Source: Candidatus Latescibacterota bacterium (GTDB lineage: Bacteria; JAAXHH01). From it: a stretch of DNA of 64,000 bases. Position numbers and translations under genes: made by a program. The notes under the pieces were generated by a model. It had not been told where the DNA came from. It saw nothing but the letters and a program-made list of their open reading frames with translations, and did no database searches. This document shows, one piece after another, positions 43,600 through 53,000 of this stretch. The first letter of the stretch is position 1, and the number at the start of each line of letters is the position of its first letter. Location: the NCBI GenBank assembly GCA_022822725.1, contig JAJEAN010000002.1, positions 1 to 64,000 on the forward strand, in the 5' to 3' direction.

Positions 43600-43989
43600 T
43601 CAGCGACGCTTCGATTCGACGTCGATCTGGATTTCTGTCTCGAAAGCAGTGCTGAAATCGAAGACCTCGTCGAAGTCTTCGATAGAATCTTCCTCTGTCT
43701 TGCGCAGCAGTTCCTCGTTCACGAGATTGAATACGATATCACCGAAGTGACGGGTTTTCGAGATGTTCCACTCTTCGAAGACCAGTCTCGCCGCGATGCC
43801 GAACCGATCGAGGGCAAGGTCCCGGATTCCGAGGGAGAGTTCCTTCCCCGTGATGTGCCTGCGCACGGTCAGTTTTTCAACGGTGAAGGAAACCGCCTCC
43901 ATGACGAAGAGATAAGCCCGCCGGGGATACCGGCCGTCCTTTTCCAGGATACGGTCGAGTACTTCCTGGGGATCCTTTTCTTCCGACAC
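43600..43989 (-). CDS. Minf_1886-type uncharacterised protein
   Basis: 129 residues: a conserved DGRYPRRAYLFVMEAVSFTVEKL helix region, RHITGKELSLGIRDLALDRFG, and RHFGDIVFNLVNEELL then DFDEVFDFSTAFE. This matches the Minf_1886 family of small proteins known mainly from planctomycete/verrucomicrobial and related genomes. Function unknown. It lies downstream of the membrane-protein gene at 44105 on the same strand. Confidence 0.72.
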   Translation of the reverse strand: MSEEKDPQEVLDRILEKDGRYPRRAYLFVMEAVSFTVEKLTVRRHITGKELSLGIRDLALDRFGIAARLVFEEWNISKTRHFGDIVFNLVNEELLRKTEEDSIEDFDEVFDFSTAFETEIQIDVESKRR

Positions 43990-44040
43990 GTCACACCTCC
44001 GTCACTCCGTCAACGGCTGCCCGCCGCCTGTACCGTCCGG

Positions 44041-44144
44041 TTACCAGTTCTTTACCGGATGGCCGGCCCGCGGAAACCAGTTCTGGACCAGGTGGTCGAT
44101 CCGATTACCAGTTCTGTACGGGATGGCCGGCCCGCGGAAACCAG
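44041..44144 (-). repeat. 40-bp direct repeat of the membrane-protein gene's 3' end
   Basis: Bases 44041-44080 and 44105-44144 are identical at 38 of 40 positions. The second copy is the last codons and stop of the DUF6785-like gene (WFPRAGHPVQNW, stop); the first, 64 bases beyond, would encode WFPRAGHPVKNW and a stop in the same sense. Confidence 0.85.
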
Positions 44145-46096
44145 GTGACGTCCGCCACGTAGGACAGAAACACGCCCAGCACGAAGGCCACGAGCATGCC
44201 CATCACCGCGGGTATGGCCTTACGGTAGAGCTGGATGCCGCCGATCTTCAGCAGCAGGGCCTTCACGCACCAGACCACGAACAGGGAAAAGGCCGAACTG
44301 GCCATGCCCGGCGTCAGGACCACGGTGAACCCGATGGGATGCAGCGACCACCACGTGAACCGGTGATGGGCCTGGATCAGCAGGGCGGTGACTAAACCGC
44401 CGAACATCATGAACCAGAACTCGGTGCCGGTGATCGCCTCCCGATTGTTGATCCACTTGACCAGGTTGTTGTAGGGCAACTGCACGGCGTTGGAGAAAGC
44501 GGGCTCGAAGAACTGGGAAGCCCCGCCGTGGTTGTATCCCAGGTACAGCGTGAAGACCAGCGCCACCACGATGCTCATCGCGAGCACGGCCGTGATGGTC
44601 TTGAAAGCGCCCTTTCCCGTACCGCCCATTTCATCGTCTACCTTCGCGATGTGCCCCATGGAGCACATGCCGAGGGTGCGCCAGTTCCGGGCATAGGAAT
44701 TTGCGATGGCCAGGTTGGTCAGGTCCCGCGTGCTGATACTCCCGGAACCGATGACGGCCACGGTGAAGTCGTGCGTCTCGAAGGGCAGATCCAGGAATAC
44801 GATGCCCGTTTCCGCCACGATGCGGGTCACGCCCACGAACATGATCAGAAGAGAGCCCATCATGAAGGCGATGATTCCGAGGGACATGCCCGACGCATAC
44901 AGCCAGCAGACGATGTAGATTACCCCACCCAGCACGCCAAGCACCGCCATGCGGTAAGAGAAAAACTCCCTGGAGTCGTCCACGTGGGGCGCCTTGCCCA
45001 GTGCCTTCATCACGACGTCCTTCAGGTGCCGCCGGGCAGCCCACAGCGCATACAGGGTAAACACGAGGAAACCACCGGAATGCTGCGACTTGACGACGGC
45101 GAAGGCTCCGGGCACGCCGAGGCGCGTCATGATGCCCTGCTGAATCGTCATGATGACGAAAAACACCCAGATGCTGAAAAGGACATTCAGATTGGTGAAG
45201 TACCCTACGCCCGCGACCAGGAAATTGAACTTCACGGGAATGTTGGGAAACGACTGGGCCAGTACCACGTTGAAATTGTGCAGCGGACCGATGGGGATCG
45301 GACTGACCCAGTTGAAGAATCCGACGATGTTCCAGAGGAATATGAACAGCGTAATGCCGAAGGCGTACCAGAACAGCTTCGATTGCATCACGGCGGGCAT
45401 CGCACGACCTTTTTGCTCCTCGATCATGATCAGCGGGATCTGGGCGAGCGGGAAGGTCAGCCGCTCGTGTTCCACCCACTGCTTGCGGAGCATGACCATG
45501 GCCGATGCGCCGACCACGAAGATGGCCAGGAAGAAGGTGACCCACCAGATCATCGGAATCGTCCAGGCATTGCGGATGATGCCGAGGACGGGAGGTCGGC
45601 TGTCCGGGAGGCCCTCGAAAAACCACGTGAGCGCCTGTTGCTGGTCCTGGACGATGAGCCAGGAGGGCAGGTACTGGAAAAAGAGCTCCGCCCACTGGTT
45701 CTCCGTGGTGGCGTTGTAGTACGGCCCCGTGATGCCTCCGATCCAGTAGGAACTGAAACCCCACGCCGGGATGGTGGACGCGGTAAACACCAGGAAGAAG
45801 ACGACGATCAGCTCGTTCCGGTTGAGCACCCTGGACGGCCAGAGGCGTTTCAGCAGGGGATTGAGACCCAGCACCACCAGCAGGAAGGGGAACAGCGCGG
45901 AAACGGGCAGGTGGGTCAGACTGATGAAGGACGACTGGGAAATATAGCCCGCGTGGATCGTCCAGATGTTCAGCAAAATGGACAGGAAGACGCCGATCAG
46001 CAACGCCCGGCGGGTGAGTCCGGTCGTCAGTGTGGCGGGCAGGCCCCCGCTTCCGGATTCGCCGGTTTGCGGGGTGGTCTTGCTGGTCTGGGACAT
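44105..46096 (-). CDS. DUF6785/DUF6784-like polytopic membrane protein 1
   Basis: 663 residues with roughly 14 hydrophobic helices from residue 30 on. Shared blocks with the paralogue at 50060 are RNELIVVFFLVF, MVMLRKQWVEHERLTFPLAQIPL, SREFFSYRMAVLG, RIVAETGIVFLDLP and SYARNWRTLGMCSMGH. By memory these belong to DUF6785/DUF6784, which resemble oligopeptide-type transporters. Transport is inferred. It lies 51 bases after a sulfatase gene on the same strand, and the same pairing occurs again near 50 kb. Confidence 0.7.
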   Translation of the reverse strand: MSQTSKTTPQTGESGSGGLPATLTTGLTRRALLIGVFLSILLNIWTIHAGYISQSSFISLTHLPVSALFPFLLVVLGLNPLLKRLWPSRVLNRNELIVVFFLVFTASTIPAWGFSSYWIGGITGPYYNATTENQWAELFFQYLPSWLIVQDQQQALTWFFEGLPDSRPPVLGIIRNAWTIPMIWWVTFFLAIFVVGASAMVMLRKQWVEHERLTFPLAQIPLIMIEEQKGRAMPAVMQSKLFWYAFGITLFIFLWNIVGFFNWVSPIPIGPLHNFNVVLAQSFPNIPVKFNFLVAGVGYFTNLNVLFSIWVFFVIMTIQQGIMTRLGVPGAFAVVKSQHSGGFLVFTLYALWAARRHLKDVVMKALGKAPHVDDSREFFSYRMAVLGVLGGVIYIVCWLYASGMSLGIIAFMMGSLLIMFVGVTRIVAETGIVFLDLPFETHDFTVAVIGSGSISTRDLTNLAIANSYARNWRTLGMCSMGHIAKVDDEMGGTGKGAFKTITAVLAMSIVVALVFTLYLGYNHGGASQFFEPAFSNAVQLPYNNLVKWINNREAITGTEFWFMMFGGLVTALLIQAHHRFTWWSLHPIGFTVVLTPGMASSAFSLFVVWCVKALLLKIGGIQLYRKAIPAVMGMLVAFVLGVFLSYVADVTWFPRAGHPVQNW

Positions 46097-46147
46097 GGAA
46101 GTTACGGTTTCCTTATTGTACAGTCAATGTCGCCGGGTACGCGCGGG

Positions 46148-47518
46148 TTAATCCCAGGTATTCAAACCTTCCCGGCCATATGCCGGTAGGAGTACGAAGT
46201 GGTCGTCCGTTTCCTTCATCCTGTTGAGGAGGAGGTCGTGGTACCGCTTGATCTCTCCCCGGTAGGCCGGATCGTCCAGGAGATTCCGCTGTTCCCACGG
46301 ATCGTTTTCCAGGTCGAAAAACTGCCAGGGCTTGCCGCCGTGGTTGTCTCCGCGGACCGTGTACTTGTACCGGGCGGAACGAAACCCGCGCCAGACCCAG
46401 TCGTAAAAGGCCATGCCCTGGCGCAACTCGGCCACGAACTCGAGCATGACGCCGTCCCTTTCCAGGCGGCCGACGTTGCCGTGGATCAACGGCGCAAGAT
46501 TTTCGCCTGGAAGGACGTCCCTCGGCTTCAGTCCGGCCAGCCCCAGTATGGTGGGGAACAGGTCCTCGGTAGAGACCGGGTCTTCGATCACGGCGCCGGC
46601 ACGGTCCGGGTGCCTGGGGTCCGCGATAATGAGCGGGATGCCCGTCGATTCTTCGTAAGGCCACTGCTTGCCCCGCAGTCCATGGGCGCCGCCGAGTTCC
46701 CCGTGGTCGGAAAGGAAGAGGACAACGGTCTCGCTATGCAGCCCGGTACGCAGCAGGAAGGCGCCCAGGCGGCCCATGTTCCAGTCCAGGTTCTCGACCA
46801 TGGCGTAGTACCGCTTCCGGTTGAGCATGACCTGTTCCGCGACCTCGGCGTCGGCCGCCTCCACGTTGGGCGGCAGCACGATGTCCGTCGACTCCCAGGT
46901 GCGCTGTGATGCCTCAGGCGCTTCGAAGGGATCGTGGGGCGGTTCGACGGAGAGCACCATGCAGAATGGGCGGGACGGGTCACGGTTCTCCAGGTAGTCC
47001 ATGGCGAGATCGAAAAGCCCGTCGGTCTGATACCCTTCCAAAGGCCTTGGCACAGGATCGTCGTCCTCGAAGTAGTATGTATCGAAGGGGCCGTTCCTCA
47101 GCTCGAAACCGAACCATTTCTGCCAGCGGCCCCGGTAGGCTTTCTTCACGGGCGTCCGTCCGCACTGAACGGCGGACCCCATGCGTCCGTGCCCCCCGTC
47201 GAGATGCCATTTCCCCGTGTAGATCGTCTCGTACCCCGCCTCGTTGAACTCGTCGGCCAGGGTACGTTCCGCCGGAGACATCCGGTACTCGATCCCGGGA
47301 ACCTTCCGGTCATGGGCGTACAGGCCCGTCATGAAAGTGAAGCGGAAAGGAACGCAGATGGGGCAGGTAGAGCTGGCGTGTTCGAAGCGCACGCCCCGGC
47401 CGGCCAGGGCGTCGACGTGGGGAGTGACGATGTTCGGGTCCCCGTAGGTGGACAGGGCCTGCCGCCGCAGTTGATCACTCAGCACGATCAGCACGTTGGG
47501 CGGTGATGGAGCCTTCAT
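46148..47518 (-). CDS. Sulfatase 1 (formylglycine-type, CxPxR)
   Basis: A 456-residue alkaline-phosphatase-superfamily sulfatase. Metal ligands are in NVLIVLSDQLRRQAL. The formylglycine site is Cys55 in CVPFRFTFMTGLY, an unusual but legal CxPxR (most have CSPSR). GYETIYTGKWHLDG, PPHDPFEAP and FLSDHGELGGAHGLRGKQWPYEESTGIPL are family blocks. No signal peptide is apparent. A maturase (anaerobic SME or FGE) is needed but not in the window. It is first of an operon with the membrane protein at 44105. Confidence 0.88.
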   Translation of the reverse strand: MKAPSPPNVLIVLSDQLRRQALSTYGDPNIVTPHVDALAGRGVRFEHASSTCPICVPFRFTFMTGLYAHDRKVPGIEYRMSPAERTLADEFNEAGYETIYTGKWHLDGGHGRMGSAVQCGRTPVKKAYRGRWQKWFGFELRNGPFDTYYFEDDDPVPRPLEGYQTDGLFDLAMDYLENRDPSRPFCMVLSVEPPHDPFEAPEASQRTWESTDIVLPPNVEAADAEVAEQVMLNRKRYYAMVENLDWNMGRLGAFLLRTGLHSETVVLFLSDHGELGGAHGLRGKQWPYEESTGIPLIIADPRHPDRAGAVIEDPVSTEDLFPTILGLAGLKPRDVLPGENLAPLIHGNVGRLERDGVMLEFVAELRQGMAFYDWVWRGFRSARYKYTVRGDNHGGKPWQFFDLENDPWEQRNLLDDPAYRGEIKRYHDLLLNRMKETDDHFVLLPAYGREGLNTWD

Positions 47519-47700
47519 TCAGATTGCCTCGTCCGGTCTTTGGAAGACGAAAGAACGAAAGAAAACCCGGGCGGCCGTGCCGGATTCACCGGGTAAATCT
47601 GGTTGTATAACGACGGAGGGGCTGCTATATTGCCGGTCAAGAGAATAACGAATATCCGGACGTAAATCAACCCGATTCCCCAGGAGGCGCAACCATCCCG

Positions 47701-48546
47701 ATGAGCAATCTGGACGACCTGGACATCTACCTGTTCGACCTGCAGGGTTACCTCCACCTGAAGCAGGCCCTCACGAGGGCCGAGGTGGCAGAACTGAATG
47801 CCTGCCTGGACGCGATCCCGCCTCTGTCTCCCGGCGAATGGCACGGTTACGTCCACGCCCACACCTACGGCACCCAGGACGGCCTGAACCTGCAGCAGAT
47901 CTACGAGGCGGGCGCCCCGTTTGAAGCGCTGATCGACCATCCGTCCTGGATCGACAGGCTCAAGTACTTCGTGGGCGGGGAGGGTACCTTCGACTACGCC
48001 CACGGCCCCCTGTTCATCGACGAGAACTTCGCCAATTTCCGGGAGCCTGGCGAGGCGATCGGCCTGCACTCCGGCGGGTACCCGCCCATCATGCGAAACG
48101 GATTCCGCTACCACGGCGGCCGGTTCATGTGCGGGCAGATCAACGTGCTGATGGCCCTGACCGACATCGGGCCCGGGGACGGCGCCACCATGGTCATCCC
48201 CGGCAGCCACAAATCCAACTTCACCCATCCCGATTTTGCCCGGCACGCCATGAAGCCGAAGGGAGCTTCCGTGGAAGGCATCGCCGCTTCGGTGGAACTG
48301 TGCATGGAAGCCGGCGACGCGCTGCTCTTCGTAGACGGGATTTCTCACGGTTCGGCCATGCGGCGGAACGAGGGCACCCGGCGCATCGTGGTCTACCGGT
48401 ACGGACCGTCCTGGGGCAACTTCCGCCACGGCTACCAGCCCTCTCCCGAACTGCTGGAACGCCTTAGCCCGGACCGGCGGCAGATCGTCTCACCGCAGAA
48501 GACCGCGCCTGACGGAGCGCCGTACGGCGGTCCCGGTCTGCATTAG
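47701..48546 (+). CDS. PhyH-family protein 6 with His-x-Gly in place of His-x-Asp
   Basis: 281 residues. The PhyH fold is clear: INVLMALTDIGPGDGATMVIPGSHKSN and, near the end, the distal His216 in DGISHGSAMRRNEGTRRIVVYRYGP. At the usual HxD site the sequence is GLHSGGYPP, so His123 is followed by Gly125 and the carboxylate ligand is missing. Loss of that carboxylate is what makes iron halogenases such as SyrB2. Related PhyH-like proteins with the LHxG pattern exist, by memory, so a family-typical non-hydroxylase or inactive role is also possible. It is preceded by CAGGAGGCG. Confidence 0.82.
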   Translation: MSNLDDLDIYLFDLQGYLHLKQALTRAEVAELNACLDAIPPLSPGEWHGYVHAHTYGTQDGLNLQQIYEAGAPFEALIDHPSWIDRLKYFVGGEGTFDYAHGPLFIDENFANFREPGEAIGLHSGGYPPIMRNGFRYHGGRFMCGQINVLMALTDIGPGDGATMVIPGSHKSNFTHPDFARHAMKPKGASVEGIAASVELCMEAGDALLFVDGISHGSAMRRNEGTRRIVVYRYGPSWGNFRHGYQPSPELLERLSPDRRQIVSPQKTAPDGAPYGGPGLH

Positions 48547-48570
48547 ACGTCAGGATCACGCGCCGGGCGG

Positions 48571-48593
48571 ACCGGCCAGAGCGGTCGGCCGGT
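48571..48593. terminator. Hairpin between convergent genes
   Basis: ACCGGCC and GGCCGGT form a perfect 7-bp stem around a 9-base loop between the stops at 48546 and 48679. A related copy (CGGCCGGAGCGGTCGGC) follows about 40 bases on. No U-tract. Confidence 0.35.
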
Positions 48594-48678
48594 TCATGCA
48601 CCAGGCGACACGGCCGGAGCGGTCGGCTGCGACCCAGCAGACCTGGTCGGCGGCAGCACGGCCGGGTGGTCGACCGGT

Positions 48679-50040
48679 TCAGGGCGGGAAGTGAAACCGC
48701 CTGCGCAGGCGGCTTCGCAGCGCCGCGACCTCGCCGGGCCGATCGACCGCAATGTTTTCCCTTTCATCCGGATCGTTCCCCAGGTCGTAAAGCTCGACCT
48801 CGCCGGTGTGGTGCGCCACCAGCTTGCGTTCCGCGGTCCGGACCAGCCTGAACTCCCGCAGCGCACTGGCCGCCTCCTCCCGGTGCGTCGTCCGTTCACC
48901 GGCCAGCACGGGGCTTAAGTCTTTCGCATCGAGACCCTCCTGCGCAGGCAGGCCCGCCAGCCCGCACAGCGTGGGATTGACATCGATCAGTTCCACGAGG
49001 GCGTCGGACGTACGCCCACCCGGTATGCCGGGTCCGGCGGCAATCAGGGGAACCCGCAGGGCCGCCTCGTAGGGCACCGACTTGGTGTACAGCCCGTGAT
49101 CACCCAGCATTTCGCCGTGGTCGCTGGCGAAGACGACAACGGTGTCCTCCCCCATGCCCCGCCGATCAACCGCTTCGATGATCCGGCCCACCTGGTCGTC
49201 GATCTGTTCGATGGCCGCGCAGTACTGGCGACGGGTAACGGCCACTTCGTCATCGGAGAGGTCGCGCCGCCGGGAATTGACCCAGCCCGGCTTTCCGTCA
49301 TGCCCGCTGGGCACGGCCGGCGGCACAGCCGCGTCCCGGTAACGGTCGGCGTATTCGGCAGGCGGATCGAATGGGTCGTGGGGACCCACGAAGCTGACGA
49401 AGAGGTGCCACGGGTAGTCGTCGGGCACGGCGTCGATCCATTCGGTGGCGCGGCGGCCGATGTAAGCGTCTTCGAAGGCCTCCGCAGGCAGCACCGAGTC
49501 GTGGTACGCGCCTTCGATCCATCCTCGCGCCTTACGGACCGCGTAATCCGCCCGGAAGGCTTCGAACAACCCCTGCTTCTCCAGCCAGAAGCCGTACGGA
49601 CCGCGCGGTTCGTCGGCCATGCCCGCATGCATTTTGCCCTCGCACTCCTCGGGGTGCGTGAATCCCCAGCCGAAGACCCACGGCCGGTCGCCATGGCGGC
49701 CGTTGTAGGGGTCCGGTTTGGCCAGGTCGAGCTTTCCCACGCAACCGACCCGGTAACCCGCGTCCCGCAGACGGGCATAATAGGGCGTGACGTGCCGGGG
49801 CAGATAGCAGTTGTTGTCCAGGCACCCCAGCCGCGCGGGCTGGTACCCGCTGGCCAGGCCGATGCGCGCGGGGGCGCAGACCGGGGCGTTGGTGATGCAT
49901 TGCGTGAACCGGACCCCGCGACTTGCCAGGCGGTCCAGGTTCGGCGTGTTCAGGAACGACGCGCCCGCGGCCGACAGGTAGTCGTGGCGGTGCTGGTCGT
50001 CCATGATGAAGAGAAGATTGGGGCGTTTGGATTCGGTCAT
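48679..50040 (-). CDS. Sulfatase 2 (formylglycine-type, CxPxR)
   Basis: 453 residues from the ATG at 50040 (AAGGA upstream); a longer frame to 50202 overlaps the membrane-protein gene. Metal ligands are in NLLFIMDDQHRHD. The formylglycine site is Cys55 in VCAPARIGLASGYQP. GYRVGCVGKLDLAKPDP, FVGPHDPFDPP and FASDHGEMLGDHGLYTKSVPYEAALRVPL are family blocks. There is no signal peptide. It starts 19 bases after the membrane protein gene at 50060, mirroring the pair at 44-47.5 kb in reverse order. Confidence 0.9.
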   Translation of the reverse strand: MTESKRPNLLFIMDDQHRHDYLSAAGASFLNTPNLDRLASRGVRFTQCITNAPVCAPARIGLASGYQPARLGCLDNNCYLPRHVTPYYARLRDAGYRVGCVGKLDLAKPDPYNGRHGDRPWVFGWGFTHPEECEGKMHAGMADEPRGPYGFWLEKQGLFEAFRADYAVRKARGWIEGAYHDSVLPAEAFEDAYIGRRATEWIDAVPDDYPWHLFVSFVGPHDPFDPPAEYADRYRDAAVPPAVPSGHDGKPGWVNSRRRDLSDDEVAVTRRQYCAAIEQIDDQVGRIIEAVDRRGMGEDTVVVFASDHGEMLGDHGLYTKSVPYEAALRVPLIAAGPGIPGGRTSDALVELIDVNPTLCGLAGLPAQEGLDAKDLSPVLAGERTTHREEAASALREFRLVRTAERKLVAHHTGEVELYDLGNDPDERENIAVDRPGEVAALRSRLRRRFHFPP

Positions 50041-50059
50041 GTCTGCGTCCTTTTCGGCT

Positions 50060-52015
50060 TCAGTTAATGAACGACTCGAACTGCCGCGGCGCCGCCGGGA
50101 ACCAGAGGCTGTCCACGAGGAACGAGAGGGCCATGCCCAGGACATACCCCACCAGTATGCCGAGAAAGAGAGGCTGCGCCCTGCGGTAGAGCGCCCCTCC
50201 ACCCAGGCGCAGCAGGATCACCTGGATGAGCCACGCCAGGAAGAAGGGCAGGAACATGAACCGCACGGTGTCTGCGGCCACGGCGACCAGTCCGATGGGA
50301 TGAAGCGGCCACCAGAGGAACAGGAATCGCCCGAGGATCATCAGCATGTACAGGACGATGCCGTTCCCGAAGAAGATCAGTTCCAGGTTCGACACATTGC
50401 TTACGCTGCTGTTCCACGTCATGATCGTGTTGTAGAAGAAGGGTACGAGATCACCGGGCTTGGACAGGAGATTGTCGGCGCCGGCGGCGTATCCCGCGCT
50501 GATGTAATAGTAGAGGGAAGTAATCACGCTGACGGCGAAGGCCAGGCAGATCCAGAGGAATAGATGCCGGGTGGCCGGCGCCATCCAGCGCTGCAGGTAG
50601 GCGGCGTGGGACAGCCCGATCATGGTGAAGGTCCGCCAGTTCCGGGCGAAGGCGTTCGTCATGCCCAGGGCGGTGATCGTGGAGGGGTCCAGGTTGTCGG
50701 CGCCGATGATGCCCGCGGTGAAGTTATTGGCATTCACCGGCAGGTCCATGGCCACCAGTCCCGCCTCCGCGACGATCCGGGCCATGCCGAGGTAGATGGT
50801 GAAGAGGACGGCCAGGAGGACCAGGCTGACCGGCAGGGACATGCCGATGCTGTACAACCAGGCCAGCAGATAGAGCAGGCCGAAGATCAAGCCGAAGACC
50901 GCCACCCGGTACGAGAAGAACTCCCCGCTGTCGTCTACCGACGGATCCCGGCCGAATGCCCGCCGGGCCACCGCGGCCAGGTGTCGGCGCGCCATCCACA
51001 GGCCCCACGCCACCAAAGCGATCAGGGCGCCGATGGACTGGGTGCCCACGAGGCCGGTCGGCGACATGGTTGTGGCCGCCGTGATCCCGAGCATGTTCAG
51101 CACACCCCGTTGCAGCGTGGTAAACAACAGGAAGAAGCACAGGCTGAACAGGATCTCGGCATTGATGAAGAAGGCGAAGCAGAGCACGAACACATTCAGC
51201 CTGATGGGAAGTTCCGGGATCGACGGATGGACCTTCAGGTACAGCACATCCGGACCCATGATGGGGATCGGTGTAACGATGTCCCAGTAGGAGGCGATGT
51301 TCCAGACCACGACGGCCAGCGAAAGACCGGCGCCGATCCGGAAGGCGGTCGTGCGGACCATGGGCGGATCGTCCCGGTCCTTCCCCACGCCCATCAGGTT
51401 GAGCGCCACCTCCCCCAGGGGGAAGCGCAGCCGCTCGTGGCTGACCCACTGCTTCCTCAGGATCACGACGATGCATGCACCGGTCCACATGAGGGCCGCG
51501 AAACAGGACATCCACCACAGCAGGGGCGAGATCCAGGCCATCCACGGGATCTGGTAACCCGGCGCGGCGCCCTCGTAGAAAACCCTGACCGCGTCAGTCT
51601 TTCCGCTGATTACCAGCCACGTGGGCAGCGTGTCGAAAAACGTTTCCGCCCAGCGGTTTTCAGGGCTTGCATGGTAGAAGGGTCCGGTGATGAGCGAGAC
51701 CAGGTACCTTGTCATGCCCCAGTCGGGCACCATGGAACCGATGAGGCCCATGGTGAAGACCACGATCATTTCGGATGTCGTCAGTGCGTACCGGGGCGCC
51801 AGTCGCTTGAGCAGGACGTGGGGGCCCAGGATGAGGATCAGGAAAGGGATCAGCAGCGCCGCGGGGAGATGGGCGTAGGTGGCGTAGTTGTATCCGGCGT
51901 GATCGGCGGAGAACTGGCCCCACACGGCCACGACGGCGGAAAGCGCGAGCCCGATGATCCCGGCCCGCAGCGTAATGGCCGAAGCGCCCCGGGACCGGGG
52001 TGGTTCAGGAGGCAT
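50060..52015 (-). CDS. DUF6785/DUF6784-like polytopic membrane protein 2
   Basis: About 651 residues with the same blocks as the paralogue at 44105: TSEMIVVFTMGL, VILRKQWVSHERLRFPLGEVAL, SGEFFSYRVAVFG, RIVAEAGLVAMDLP and AFARNWRTFTMIGLSHAA. Start choice is open: the ATG at 52015 gives MPPEPPRSRGASAI, while an in-frame GTG at 52150 would add a Pro/Gln/Glu/Ser repeat segment (PESQ units, 12-base repeats). It lies between a PhyH gene and sulfatase 2 in one minus-strand operon. A transport role is inferred. Confidence 0.7.
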   Translation of the reverse strand: MPPEPPRSRGASAITLRAGIIGLALSAVVAVWGQFSADHAGYNYATYAHLPAALLIPFLILILGPHVLLKRLAPRYALTTSEMIVVFTMGLIGSMVPDWGMTRYLVSLITGPFYHASPENRWAETFFDTLPTWLVISGKTDAVRVFYEGAAPGYQIPWMAWISPLLWWMSCFAALMWTGACIVVILRKQWVSHERLRFPLGEVALNLMGVGKDRDDPPMVRTTAFRIGAGLSLAVVVWNIASYWDIVTPIPIMGPDVLYLKVHPSIPELPIRLNVFVLCFAFFINAEILFSLCFFLLFTTLQRGVLNMLGITAATTMSPTGLVGTQSIGALIALVAWGLWMARRHLAAVARRAFGRDPSVDDSGEFFSYRVAVFGLIFGLLYLLAWLYSIGMSLPVSLVLLAVLFTIYLGMARIVAEAGLVAMDLPVNANNFTAGIIGADNLDPSTITALGMTNAFARNWRTFTMIGLSHAAYLQRWMAPATRHLFLWICLAFAVSVITSLYYYISAGYAAGADNLLSKPGDLVPFFYNTIMTWNSSVSNVSNLELIFFGNGIVLYMLMILGRFLFLWWPLHPIGLVAVAADTVRFMFLPFFLAWLIQVILLRLGGGALYRRAQPLFLGILVGYVLGMALSFLVDSLWFPAAPRQFESFIN

Positions 52016-52156
52016 TGATTTCGTCCGATCCTGTTGCGGCGCGGGCTGCGACTCTGGCCGTGACTCTGGCTGCGACTCTGGCTGTGACTCTGGCTGCGGC
52101 GCCGGTTGAGGTGAAACTTGTGGCACGGGTTGCGGCGCGGATTGCGGCACCCGAAG

Positions 52157-52984
52157 TCACGGGATCCATGGATCCAGGCGGAACAACTTGCGGCCCAGCA
52201 GGGTCAGGGCGGCCACAGCGTCCGGGCTCAGGGGCCGTTCCGGCCCGGGCGCCTGACGGGCCTCTTCTTCCGATAGGGCTTGCAGGCGGGTGAACTGGGC
52301 AATTCGTGGCGAGGCATTGTGATTTGCGCTGGCGGAATGCGGCATCAGGTGATGCATGAGCACGAAGTCTCCGGCGTCACCCGTGACCTCCATGGACGAC
52401 TGGAAATCGACAATATGGCCCCAGCCGTTATTGCGCGTGAGTCCGTCCGGCTCGTTGAGCATGATCTCCCGCACCCTGTTCGGCGCGCCGGGTACCACAT
52501 GAATGCCACCGCCGTTGTCTTCCACCCGGTTCAGGTAATAGCATCCGCCGATACCGATGCCCGTGCGCAGGAATCCCTCGTTCAATTCCCCGGGGCCCTT
52601 CGGTACGGCGTCGAGGTGCAGGTTCTGCAGCCGCCCTTCCATGGCGCGGTTCCTCAGCGTGATCCCCGCCGAGCCGTCCCAGACCTGGATATATTCGGTC
52701 TCCAGGATGTCCACGGCGGCGCCGTACAGCCCCTCGTTCTGCAGCAGCGGCAGCATCGCAGGCTCGAAAAAACTGCCGTTTCCGTCGGGATGATGGGGCT
52801 TGAACCGGCCATGGTTCGCGTGGTAGTGGTCCGGGATGACCAGGTCGCGCGGGATCAGGTCCAGCAGGAAATCACGGGCCGCCCTGACAACGTCGTCATC
52901 CAGCGTGCCCTTCAGGACGAGGTAGCCTTCGGACCGGAACTGCGCCAGTTGATCTTTGGTGAGGAAGCGGGGGGATGGGGGCAT
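52157..52984 (-). CDS. Phytanoyl-CoA dioxygenase (PhyH) family enzyme 7
   Basis: 275 residues. Iron ligands are His123 and Asp125 (QNLHLDAVPKG) and His216 (HHLMPHSASANHN). GGCYYLNRVEDNGGGIHVVPGA is the core block. The second half of the facial triad is complete. No Shine-Dalgarno site is visible before the ATG at 52984; a perfect palindrome lies 17 bases upstream (53001-53019). It precedes the membrane-protein and sulfatase 2 genes and may share their transcript. Confidence 0.88.
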   Translation of the reverse strand: MPPSPRFLTKDQLAQFRSEGYLVLKGTLDDDVVRAARDFLLDLIPRDLVIPDHYHANHGRFKPHHPDGNGSFFEPAMLPLLQNEGLYGAAVDILETEYIQVWDGSAGITLRNRAMEGRLQNLHLDAVPKGPGELNEGFLRTGIGIGGCYYLNRVEDNGGGIHVVPGAPNRVREIMLNEPDGLTRNNGWGHIVDFQSSMEVTGDAGDFVLMHHLMPHSASANHNASPRIAQFTRLQALSEEEARQAPGPERPLSPDAVAALTLLGRKLFRLDPWIP

Positions 52985-53000
52985 GGAACTAGAGTGACAA

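Noticed and set aside
44528-46189. Long plus-strand frame antisense to the DUF6785-like gene
   Set aside because: Composition is Asp/His/Gln-rich and repeats no known motif; the minus-strand frame has clean membrane helices and a paralogue.
48571-48640. Insertion-sequence terminal repeats
   Set aside because: The paired GC-rich copies are short, lie between convergent genes and flank no transposase; a terminator-like role is simpler.
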